Below are positions 1 through 9,846 of a stretch of 64,000 nt of DNA, in pieces. The notes beneath the pieces were generated by a model, which saw only the letters and a list, made by a program, of their open reading frames with translations, did no database searches and was not told the origin of the DNA. The stretch is from assembly GCA_910589415.1 (NCBI GenBank), contig OU342639.1, forward strand, positions 20,096,268-20,160,267, written 5' to 3'. The position numbers and the translations under genes are program-made. Source of the stretch: Malachius bipustulatus. Lineage: Eukaryota > Arthropoda > Insecta > Coleoptera > Melyridae. Position 1 is the stretch's first letter. Every line of letters starts with the position of its first letter.

Positions 1-2432
1 TGGAGCTTTCATACTGTTCCTTAGTGCTTATTAGCAATGCCATTGTATAATACCATCAGGGACAGGAGTAACAATGCCGCGTACACCATTATGCAATCCT
101 ATTTGTGAAAAAAACATATTTGGGATCTCCTTGGAAATATTTAATTTGCTAAGGAAAATAAAATGATCACTTCCTGATGCTTTGAAAAGAAGGTGGACCA
201 CAACATCGTGTTTCTCAAGTATTATTATTGTGACATTTGTATTTAGGTAGTACCTAGGTCTTATTTTGAACAGCAACGCTCGTATACACAGTTACGCCCC
301 TGTTTAATTTATTAGTTCTCGTAACTAGAAATGAAAGACGGTGTATTTGTTATCACGAGTATATAGACATGAATTACATTCAGTCGTCGAGAGGAATCCT
401 ATCTGGGGAAAACATCGTTTTAGAAGTTCGTAACTTTAAGTTTCCTACGTGACATGGATATTTTAAGTATTCCCGGGCTACTTCGAACTCCCCTACCGAT
501 ATTACCGAAGTATTAGGTATAATAAAATTAAAATGATATATGTCACTATTTGAAAGTAATATATTTTTGTTCAGCTAACTGTTATGCTCGCAAAGAGTTT
601 ATTTTAACTCGCTGGAGTCTCCAAAGATTCCAAAGCAGTAGTTGTAGTTTTTATTACCTACATATATAAGTTTTAGCATTGTTTTATTCCTAATGCGGAT
701 CCCAACAGAATCCTATTCCTAACACAAAGGACACTTTCCTTAAATTGGTCCCGAAGTATACCGGTGATAATATGCAAGGGAAAGGGCCAGTTTATGACCC
801 GTTAAACTGAAAGCCTATAATACTCCCGTCAGGAACTTTCCAAGATTTCTACACCCGACGAGAAATAAAAATTTAGTCACGTCGGACCTAGTCCATTTTC
901 TAGTCTATCTTTTGAATATTCATTTATCGTATATTACCTTTTGACCAACAATATTACGAAAATTTATCTTTGTAATAAAACGTAAATATTATAATTGTAT
1001 AACCACGACTTTTCGTCTTCTTTAGTAAATCGAGCTCTGATGGACATTTTTCAATTAAGTAGGTTTATAAGGATAACCAGTCATAATCATACAAGAGTTC
1101 AATAATTCAGATTCTATGGGATTATACCGTTCTGTTGAAAACTGGATTTAGGCGCGCCATATGAAATTAATGAAGAATTGATAGCTGAGTTCGAAGTAAT
1201 TCGTGGAGTTTTAGGGTTTTGGAGGGCTTTATAAAGTTTCTCACGATCTTCACGCGTTGGAGCTTTTCTCAGGGAATATCTTAATGTTCTCAACGAAACT
1301 CGACGTGATCAAGATAAAAATACTCTCTATCATGGTAGTAGGAAATTTCATACCCGGATTACGATTTATAAAGCCACCGATGTTGGTGCTGAAAAAGAAT
1401 AAGTAATTAAAATGTACGGAGAGAAATTAGTAAATTAACTGTTGAAGATTAATTATGTTGCACTTCTGCAATACTAATGACGAACTCTGAATCATTTTAT
1501 AATGATCCAGGCTTGTTTTACACTGTTTCAAATATTAAACTCTTTTACTCGTTTTCGTATTGCGAAAACTTTTTCCGAGCGCTCACGTTTTGCAAATTAT
1601 ATACCTACCTGATTATTTTTAGCAATATAAAAACTTAATTTTTAATTTCAATACAGCATAAATATATATTTATGATTCTTCAATTAGATGCTTATAATTT
1701 TCTCTGCAATAATTTTTGTAGAGAATCAAGCAATTTTAAGATGTCAAGTGTTTTTTCGAACAGGTACCTCAAATAGCTGATGTTTATTAATGTCCTAATG
1801 TATGGTTTTATGTACTCTAACACAAAGCAATACCATTAAATATTAATACGGCCAGACTTGTTGAACACTAATGTCGCATTCTCTGTGAGTGAATAATTTA
1901 GTATTCTTCTCCTAATGCATAGTCATTACCTGCTAATACACGTACATTTGATAACCAATTGTCACTCGGTAGTGCTGAACATCAACTTCGTAATTAAAAC
2001 TACAAACAACTAAACTGCGATCAAATTTTCAAACAAAAAATGAAAACTGAAAATGTGCCAGTACCTCTCCTCTGACTTGCAAACTAAAACAACATAGATA
2101 ATATTGCTAAATTGGGTGTATAAGTTTTCACTAATAAGTAATAACGTATGACCAACCGATTAAAAAAAATATTTTTCCTCGATCACTTCCCCCCCCCCCC
2201 CTCCATATCGTATACTGAAGAGTTTATCTGCAACTTATGAGGCAACTTGTATAGTGAGAATGTTTGCGATAACTTTTGAACATTTGGATGGTGTGTTGTG
2301 TCATTCTATGCACAAGTAACTATGGTCAAGCTGCATGTTGATATTTCTGTTAAGTGAGTGTAAAAAAACTTATCAAAACTTATTTACAGATTCATACGAG
2401 ACGTACAGTTTCAAAACTGTTCAAATCCTTCT
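1..2432. other. No gene recognised
   Basis: AT-rich, mostly unique-looking sequence. The open frames here are short and resemble no family I know; the longest, on the minus strand at 31-276, has no splice or homology support. A run of twelve or so C lies near 2190-2202. There is no clear repeat structure until the foldback at 2433. Confidence 0.5.
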
Positions 2433-2959
2433 TATACAGTGTGTGTCACAGGCATGGTACACCCCCTTTTTTCTTTATTTTTGGAGATAATTTTTTGAAA
2501 TTTGGTACGTCGCATATTCTCGATAGAGCGCACTTTTTAGCAGAAAATTGAATTTTTTCCCACATCCGGTTTTTCCGGAAATGTAACCAACTTTTTATTT
2601 TTAAATGGCACATCCTATATATTATTATATTTTTGGATTATTGCTGAAGTCATGGCACACTATAATTGAGAAATAAAAAATTAAATAAAAACAAATTTGA
2701 CATTTAAAATGGTACTTATGTGGTATTGTTGGATTCGTACAAATGTATAGAATCCAAAAATATAATAATATATAGGATGTGCCATTTAAAAATAAAAAGT
2801 TGGTTACATTTCTGGAAAAACCGGATGTGGGAAAAAATTCCATTTTCTGCTAAAAAATGCGCTCTATCGAGAATATTCGACGTACCAAATTTCAAAAAAT
2901 TATCTCCAAAAATAAAGAAAAAAAAGGGGGTGTACCATGCCTGTGACACACACTGTATA
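2433..2959. repeat. Foldback element, arms of about 207 bp
   Basis: The left arm (2433-2639) is the near-exact reverse complement of the right arm (2751-2959), around a 111-bp spacer. The ends read TATACAGTGTGTGTCACAGG. This is a non-autonomous DNA-transposon-like foldback. The open frames inside it are mirror images of each other on opposite strands, which is a consequence of the palindrome and not of coding. Family unknown; the terminal TATACAG resembles the other foldbacks in this window. Confidence 0.85.
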
Positions 2960-4143
2960 GATGATTTTGCAGAAAACACGAATTTCTTATGGCGTTGTTC
3001 CAAATAGACTGATGAAGCTTCTAATGTAGCGCTTAGAAGTTAATTCGCAGTAAGCAAAAAATATTGTATATTTTTTTCATTGGACAGTGACAATGAGATC
3101 TCCGATTTTCATGACACGTGGACAACTGAAAAATAAAATAAACATCAATATTCAAAATTTATTCAAGACAACATTTAATCTTTTTCGTCTGTTATTTATA
3201 AGTAACCATTTATATCCAGTAATACAATCCACAAAAGTCTCATCATAATTTTTAGTCTATCTGTTAAAAAAAAATTGGATTTGAATAGTTTTGCAACAGT
3301 ATACAAAGAAAATAAAGAGCTTTGAAACTGTAATTATTGCGAAATGTAGAATGCTTTATTATATAAAAACCGCATAGTATACCATTTTTGGGAAAAACAG
3401 AACACAACAGCAGTAACTAAATTCTCATTCCTTTATTTGAAAAAATAGTTAAATAAATAATGGGATATTATACTATGTGATCCTCCAGTTTAAAATGTGT
3501 ACAAATTACACATTAATTCAAGGATTTTAGACTCAATATAAACCTCTTCTTCCCGTTTGGTTTATCAATTAAAAATATGTTTGATATGAGCTGGCCAGCT
3601 AAAGGAATTCACTTAGTAATGATACCTTTGCCTCTCAGTTCCTGAATCACCTGAGTCATGAACTCAGATTCAGTTCTAAGATTCAGTTTTTGAGTGATTC
3701 AGTTCTAGCGGACTTCGAGGCATTTGGTTAGGTGATACGTACCCCCCTCCCCACCCCACTCCTGTCGTCTCTGGAGGAAATGGAGAAAAAAGTCTGATCG
3801 ATAGACTTGATATCCTTTCGTCTTTTTAAAGCTGTCTTGCCGCGTAAATTCTTTCAATGATCTGTGATGTAAACAGATAATCATTTAAAGGTGTTTTACC
3901 TGCAATTTCTATTATCGATTTGGTCAGTAAGGGAGAAACCAACGATCCAACGAACGTCTCATGTAAGATATTTCGTTATAAAAGGCACATTCATAATATG
4001 CGACTGGAAGCCATTATGCTAGTCAGCAGCTTCTCTTTAATTGAATTTGGAATTGTTTCCCTTTATACTCAAAGAAAAAGTATTCAATGTACCCCAAAAA
4101 CAGATAAGCCACAGCCTAACTGCTCTTGGTAGTTACAGTGAGG
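2960..4143. other. No gene recognised
   Basis: AT-rich spacer without recognised genes. Near 3635-3700 there is a short direct-repeat patch built on variants of TCAGATTCAGTTCT / GATTCAGTTTTTGAG. The open frames at 3920-4268 run into the next foldback element and show no coding support. Confidence 0.4.
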
Positions 4144-5355
4144 TATACAGGGTGTCCCATAATATGTGGGCAATCTCCCGGATTTGGGTAAATTTCGTAA
4201 AAATAAATGAAAAAATAGCTATAAAATTAATTCCCCAGAGACACCCCTACAAAGATATTAGCTGTTGAAGTTGAGGGTTGAAAATCAATTTTTTGCCATA
4301 ACTTTTTTATTTCTTGACCGATTTTGATAATTTTTGGTGTTATGTATTTTGTATTATTTTGAACTGTTTAGAATAGTGTTTCTTAATCTTTGGTAGCACA
4401 TACATAGACCTCGGGATGGCATAACCCCCTCATTCACTTGAAATAAAACAATAAAAATAATAATTTTACAGTTTTTTTAGGTTAATTTTCTTTTTATTTG
4501 ACTTTTTTTACATAAAAAATGTATCTTTATTTATTTCGATAGAGCGAACCGTTATCGAGATAAACGTCCTTCTAATAGGTGATGCGTCGCAGGAACTTTC
4601 TAAATTTCAAGTAAATTTTAACAAGATGGCTGACCTATGACAGTAAACTGAGCAGGAAACAAAACAATAACTTAATTAAATACACGTAGTGTCAAAGATT
4701 TAATTTAATGCAGATTCAATTCCAACTGATTTTCTGCGTATTCAGCGTTTGTGTAACTCATTTTAAAATCAGTTAGAATTGAATCTGCATGAAATAAAAT
4801 CTTTGACACTATTTGACGTGTATTTAATTAAGTAATTGTTTTGTTTCCTGCTCAATTTACTGTCATAGCTCAGCCATCTTGTTAAAATTTACTTGAAATT
4901 TAGAAAGTTCCTGCGACGCATCACCTATTAGAAGGACGTTTATCTCGATAACGGTTCGCTCTATCGAAATAAATAAAGATACATTTTTTATGTAAAAAAT
5001 GTCAAATAAAAAGAAAATTAACCTTAAAAAACTGTAAAATTATTATTTTTATTGTTTTATTTCAAGTGAATGAGGGGGTTATGCCATCCCGAGGTCTATG
5101 TATGTGCTACCAAAGATTAAGAAACACTATTCTAAACAGTTCAAAATAATACAAAACAAAACCAAAAATTATCAAAATCGGTCAAGAAATAAAAAAGTTA
5201 TGGCAAAAAATTGATTTTCAACCCTCAACTTCAACAGCTAATATCTTTGTAGGGGTGTCTCTGGGGAATTAATTTTATAGCTATTTTTTCATTTATTTTT
5301 ACGAAATTTACCCAAATCCGGGAGATTGCCCACATATTATGGGACACCCTGTATA
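4144..5355. repeat. Long foldback element, arms of about 590 bp
   Basis: This 1.2-kb element is almost a perfect hairpin. The arms are 4144-4733 and 4765-5355 with a loop of about 31 bp. The termini are TATACAGGGTGTCCCATA and its reverse complement. The visible arm mismatches are few (for example GTAGTG versus ATTTGAC near 4687/4810, and an extra 'aaca' near 5155), so the element is young or conversion-maintained. No transposase frame is present. A diverged end fragment of the same family occurs at 32722-32800. Confidence 0.9.
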
Positions 5356-6650
5356 ACACGAAATATGCGGATTTGACAGTATACAATCAGGATTTCTGGA
5401 GTAACGAGAGGTTCCTTTGAAGCAAAGAGGTGCCTAAAGCTTAACAGTTCTTTGGTGTCGTGTGTTTCTCAGATAGTTGAGCTTTTACACTTTTTTCCAT
5501 GCCAGTATAAATTATATGAGATCATCTGTTTGCTATTTAGGTGTGTAGAGAGAAATAGTTAGGTTTTTCAAGAAGCCGATCTCATTAAAATTGGAGAGTC
5601 GTCATTTCCAGGGTCATCCTTATTTGCGTCGTGAATTATATTGCAAGTGCGATGAAATTCAACTGCGACTTTTAGGTACCTACATAGTTATTACGTGAAT
5701 CCGTACTTATCTCTCAGAAAACGGAGTTCACGAAAACGTTCATCTCGAGATGATGGCCGAGGACAAGAACTTCCAAAGTCGTTTCAGTAATTATTTCTTA
5801 GATATCTTAGTTAAATGTTCTCTCTTAGAGATCCTATAGGTGAATGATTTCTTCTTATTTCTCTTCCCCTGTCTTTACCCATCGTAGTTCCTAGATGAAC
5901 CTGCACTTGGCTGAAATTTTAATTATATTAGGATACTTAGGTATTATAACGAGAAGCAGCTGAGAGCGAAGCGGTGTATGCGATGCGACACCCCAAAACA
6001 ACGAAAGGGAATGAGGAATGATGGACGAATGAATGAGGATGAGGAAGGTCGGAAGAGGCCTGCTTTAAAAACGTGGTGGTGGACGTCCTTGACAGCCGAC
6101 TACATCTTATATTATACAGAGTGATAGTGATATCGAGAACGGAACACTCAGTTATAATTACATGTTATTTTCCTATGTTTGAAATCTGGATCAATACAGT
6201 GTATATTTGCAACGTTAATAATTCTGAGTGCATTTTATATTTATTCCACTTTGCTCTGTGTATAAATAGTGGATGTCCAGTATTAATTACATATAGTACT
6301 CAAGTTTTCTATATTACAATTTTATTCCATACCTACTCACAATTATTCAATAGTTAACAATATATTTTTTACAAAAAGTTACCTCTCCTGACCTAATATG
6401 ACTTTCTGTTGTGTTGATAGAGATACCATGCGGTTATACATGTTACGGTCAGTGTGATTAATTGGAAATTATTAATAATTACCGGGAATTAATAATACTA
6501 ACCAACACACGAGGTTAATATGATAAATTTATAGCATTGACCGGTAATTATTAATAATTTTCACCCACGAGTGGTAAATATAATAAATCCTAAACCTGCG
6601 GTAGTGCGGGGAAGAGCGCACCGTATGGCTTGACACGCAGCGACAAGTTG
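5356..6650. other. No gene recognised; small inverted repeat near 6460-6560
   Basis: Non-coding spacer. Near 6465-6490 and 6539-6560 the motif AATTATTAATAATTACCGG and its reverse complement face each other across about 50 bp. This could be the remains of a transposon end, but no element boundary can be set. Confidence 0.35.
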
Positions 6651-7480
6651 TGAACCTCACGAAGTTTGTGCAGCTTAGGGCTTAGGGCACTAAAAACTAA
6701 ACGTGCCGAGGAAGTTGCATACCATTTTTTGGATGTGTTCACAATATTTGGAGCCCCGTGCACATTGTACAGTGACAATGGGCGCGAATTTGCTAATAAA
6801 GTATTTGAAGAGTTTTGCCACATGTGGAATATGAACCGAAAATTGTACATGAAGCCGCAACACAGTCAGTCACAAGGTTCAGTTTAAAGAGCGAACCAAT
6901 AAGACATCGAGAATATGTTATCTACATGACTGGAAACAAACGAGACCACAAAATGGTCGGAGGAAATAAAATTTACACAGTTCATGAAGAACAAAGCCCA
7001 TCACTCAGGCATAAACCGTAGTCCTTATGAAGCTATGTTTGGGTGTAAAGCTAAAGTGGGTTTAAAAACGTTTTTACCAGCTTTTGATACATTGTTAGAA
7101 ATAACAAGTGAAAAAGATCTTCAGTCAATCTTAAGAGGTCAATCTGGTAACCATTTGGAAAATGTTGATGCTACTCTGAGCGCATTACCGACGAGAATAC
7201 TGACCACACGTTCAGAGATTTACTAGTTGTCACACAGTCTATTGTTATTGAGCCTGAAGATTTAAATCAACAGAATTATTATATGCATACGCCAGAATAA
7301 AGATCAACAACTTGTTTCCGATACTATCAATGCAACAATCAATGCTTCTTCACAAAAAATTCATGAGGCTCGAGAGTCTGCTAGACAGTCGCTGGAAAAG
7401 CAGGCCGAGATAATGTTGAAACGTTTTAACGGTAAATTTTTAGCAGCAGAAATAGGTGAAAGTGTGATAATTAAATTTCT
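6651..7480 (+). pseudogene. Ginger/KRBA2-like integrase relic
   Basis: A broken integrase gene. Around 6690-6830 the frame reads VFTIFGAPCTLYSDNGREF, the rve integrase-core signature with an SDNGREF acidic site. A TAA at 6885-6887 interrupts SQGSV|RANQ, where the family normally has E. After further frameshifts, 6984-7140 gives HHSGINRSPYEAMFGCKAKV, and 7300-7480 gives a helical tail including HEARESARQSLEKQAE. This order (core, SPYEAMFGCKAKVG, coiled ARES segment) is that of KRAB-A-domain-containing-protein-2-like integrases related to Ginger/gypsy elements. The N-terminal zinc finger and first catalytic Asp are not visible. It ends abruptly where an opposite-strand element begins (about 7485). 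Confidence 0.75.
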
Positions 7481-7494
7481 CTTGGTAAAAATCT

Positions 7495-8146
7495 TCCTCG
7501 GCGACGCAGCTTTAAGAGTTTTACCTGTTGACTCTTTCGCGTGGACTGCTTTCAGCTTCTCGGGGAAATCAGACCCGCAGAAGTAGGAGTCTGGCTTGGA
7601 TTTCAATAATAATTTCTTACAATTAACGAGTGGTAGAATCTGATACTTTCTGTGGGTGGAGAGCCGGTGGAAGGTATCAGCGATTATGCGACCGACATCC
7701 ATAATGATCGGTAAGGCCGCTCGTGGAGCAGGAGCGGAGGTAGAAGCACCCGGACTGAGGCTGCTTTCCGCCAAGGGGGCTAATCCGGAAAGAGCCACTC
7801 CAAGACTGGTTTGGAGGTTCTCAAGGAACTTGTCTTTCCTCAGATCAGAAGGTGACATCAATTGCACTAGTTCGGCATTTGATTTTGGAGCTTGAAACAA
7901 GCAATTTGAAGGGGGCCGATATTTCTAGGCGACTTCTTCTCTTTTATTAGTTGGTTCATCGCCGTTCTGAACGTAAAAGTTCCATCTTCTCGCTATGGAG
8001 TCATGAACTGGGTCGGCTAACGTGTCTTGACAAGCCGAAGGATCTTCACCCAACAGGGACAAGGCCGCAGAAAGTGAGTCATTATCGACTGGTGGTGACT
8101 CCTCTTCAGAAGAAGACGGAATGCGACGTATGCGGCGTTGTCTCAC
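7495..8146 (-). pseudogene. DIRS-like retroelement ORF1 (gag-like), one in-frame stop
   Basis: Reading minus from 8146, an acidic serine-rich N-terminus (RRIPSSSEEESP) is followed by LSLLGEDPS and SIARRWNFYVQNGD. An in-frame TAG (7925-7927) follows. The same frame then continues KYRPPSNCLFQAPKSN, a region with DVGRIIADTFHRLSTHRKYQ, and FCGSDFPEKLKAVHAKESTGKTLK. The LGEDP / RW / KYxPPxNC / GRxxxDxxxxxxxxR / FGSDxxEKxKAAK order matches the conserved ORF1 that precedes tyrosine-recombinase retroelements (DIRS group) in several invertebrates. That assignment is from memory of the family pattern. The reading frame is intact except for the single stop. It is cut off at about 7490 by the convergent integrase relic, so no RT or recombinase is present. 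Confidence 0.5.
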
Positions 8147-8197
8147 TAAAACAAGGAGAACTGAGTGTAACGAGACATTGTTAATGTTTACGGAAGG

Positions 8198-8362
8198 GTT
8201 GGTTAAACTTATACCAACGCCTAGGATGTGTTCTACTTGCTGTGCTTGAAAATTATACCACGAACGACTGTCACTAGGCTCGCTAATGGTTGGTTAAAAT
8301 TTATACCAACGTCTAGGTTGTGCTCTTCTTGATGTGGTTAAACTTATACCACGAACAACAAC
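8198..8362. repeat. Imperfect direct repeat upstream of DIRS-like ORF1
   Basis: Two copies of about 75-90 bp share GGTTGGTTAAA.TTATACCAACG.CTAGG and a downstream TTATACCACGAAC. They lie at about 8198-8270 and 8288-8360. They sit between the candidate first exon (8523-8601) and the main ORF1 body on the minus strand, so they would be intronic or leader sequence of that element. Confidence 0.6.
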
Positions 8363-8522
8363 TCTAGACTTCTTATTGGAGACGAGATTCCCAGGAGGAC
8401 GCGTGGCAACGCGCCTGAGGGGAATTCTACTGGCGCGTGAGTAGCAAAGCCGAGGAACTCCCATCAGCAAAACCGGGGAAGTCCCATCCGCGGCGTCGTT
8501 TCCTAGAAGTAAATGTACCTAC

Positions 8523-8601
8523 CTGGTTTTTCGGAGGCTTCTGAGTCTGATGAAATTAAGTCACTAACATCGAGCTCAGCACGGCGTTTTCGAGAGGCCA
8601 T
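8523..8601 (-). CDS. Candidate first exon of the DIRS-like element
   Basis: On the minus strand, CACAATGG gives an ATG in good Kozak context at 8601. It opens a short basic then serine/acid-rich peptide, MASRKRRAELDVSDLISSDS, that runs to a consensus donor (CCAG|GTAGGT; last exon base 8523). The acidic SSDSEASE style matches the SSSEEESP start of the downstream frame at 8146, so the two are plausibly one spliced N-terminus. An acceptor near 8150 was not established. Confidence 0.4.
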
Positions 8602-8689
8602 TGTGTTTTTCGAACCGACAACTGACACGCGCGAGCACAAAGAGTGTTCTGACCGCCGATCCTCGCTGCTGTGAAATCTTCTATTAGTT

Positions 8690-9400
8690 CAATTTGTGCG
8701 CACGCGTAACACAAAGCAGTGATACTACGTAGTGTTCTATGTATTTGGAAAAGATTTTTATACTACCTAGTGTAATGAAGTGCTGTAGACCTTTATCTAT
8801 ATCGCTGGGATATTTGATTCGTAGTCGAAGGTCAATAGCCTCATTAACGTAGAACCGAAATTTGTTCCAATCAGTATTTTTTGATGTTAGCTTTGGTGGA
8901 GGTGATTTACTGATAATGGTAGTACTCATGCTAAGAATAACCGGGCTGTGGTCGGAAGTGAGGACAAAACAGCTGTCGACTGCAATAGTTATAACGAAAT
9001 CAAGCAGATCTGGAGTCTTTGTGGGGTCCGTAGGCCAGTATGTGGGTTTTCCATTAGTAAGGAAATCCAGGTTGATGTCGGACATGGCACGAAGAAAGTT
9101 TCGACCTTTTGTGGTGACGAGTCTTGAATCCCAGTGTGTATGTTTGGCGTTCCAATCTCCTGATACATCTGCCACTGAGGCTTTGGAAGAAGTCTTTGTG
9201 CTCATTATATGATATAGTGTGCCATTGATGGACTATAATATATGGCGGTAGCTTGGATCTTCCATGGTGATTGGTGATGCATCTACTTCGATGATTGTTA
9301 CTTGTATTTTGTTTGTCCGGAAATGTGGTAGTTCGTGATGGGATATGGCTGAGCGAACGATTATTGCTTCAACAAAAGATCTTCTGCGAATCTATACGTT
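8690..9400 (-). pseudogene. Jockey-like LINE endonuclease fragment
   Basis: The minus-strand frame at 9205-8684 contains GDWNAKHTHWDSRLVTTKGR, then PTYWPTDPTKTPDLLDFVIT and LTSDHSPVILSM. These are the GDFNAKH, DLLDF and SDHxPV catalytic and substrate motifs of the APE-type endonuclease of Jockey-group non-LTR retrotransposons. Upstream frames (9400-9210) carry RSAISHHELPHFRTNKIQ-like sequence with frameshifts. The RT that should follow is missing: the frame dissolves at about 8690, next to the DIRS-like promoter region. It is a dead fragment. Confidence 0.85.
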
Positions 9401-9648
9401 TTAACTTTGTCTTTAAAATCGTCAAATTCGTGTTCAAAGGGTTTTGTAAATGTGCATATTTTTGAAAAAAATATATTTGATCAATTTCTAATAACCTTCT
9501 AGCCGGGGAACTTTGAATATTTTAGATTACAATATTATCAAAAGAGATTAATTTAAAAAAATAATCAAATGGTAGGTATTAGTTGTAGGTATATTAATTG
9601 ATGAAAAATATCTCTCATATCTTCAGTATCTGGATACATTCTTCAATA
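9401..9648. other. Short unassigned spacer
   Basis: AT-rich sequence between the LINE fragment and the hairpin-ended repeat. No feature recognised. Confidence 0.4.
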
Positions 9649-9797
9649 TTAGTGTATTTTTTAACAAAAAATACACTATTGAGGACGACATCACTTTTCG
9701 AAAATCACCCAAACTCATCAAATGTCCATCGATCATGACCCCCAGATCACGAAAAAGTAGTTTTCCAAAATTCACCTGCCCACGATATATATATATA

Positions 9798-9846
<49 letters not shown>

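Noticed and set aside
2354..3007. Open frames on both strands at 2354-3007
   Set aside because: They are mirror images produced by the foldback palindrome.
7656..7895. Plus-strand frame antisense to the DIRS-like ORF1
   Set aside because: The minus strand has the family motifs; this is its shadow. The same holds for 8862-9212 opposite the LINE endonuclease.
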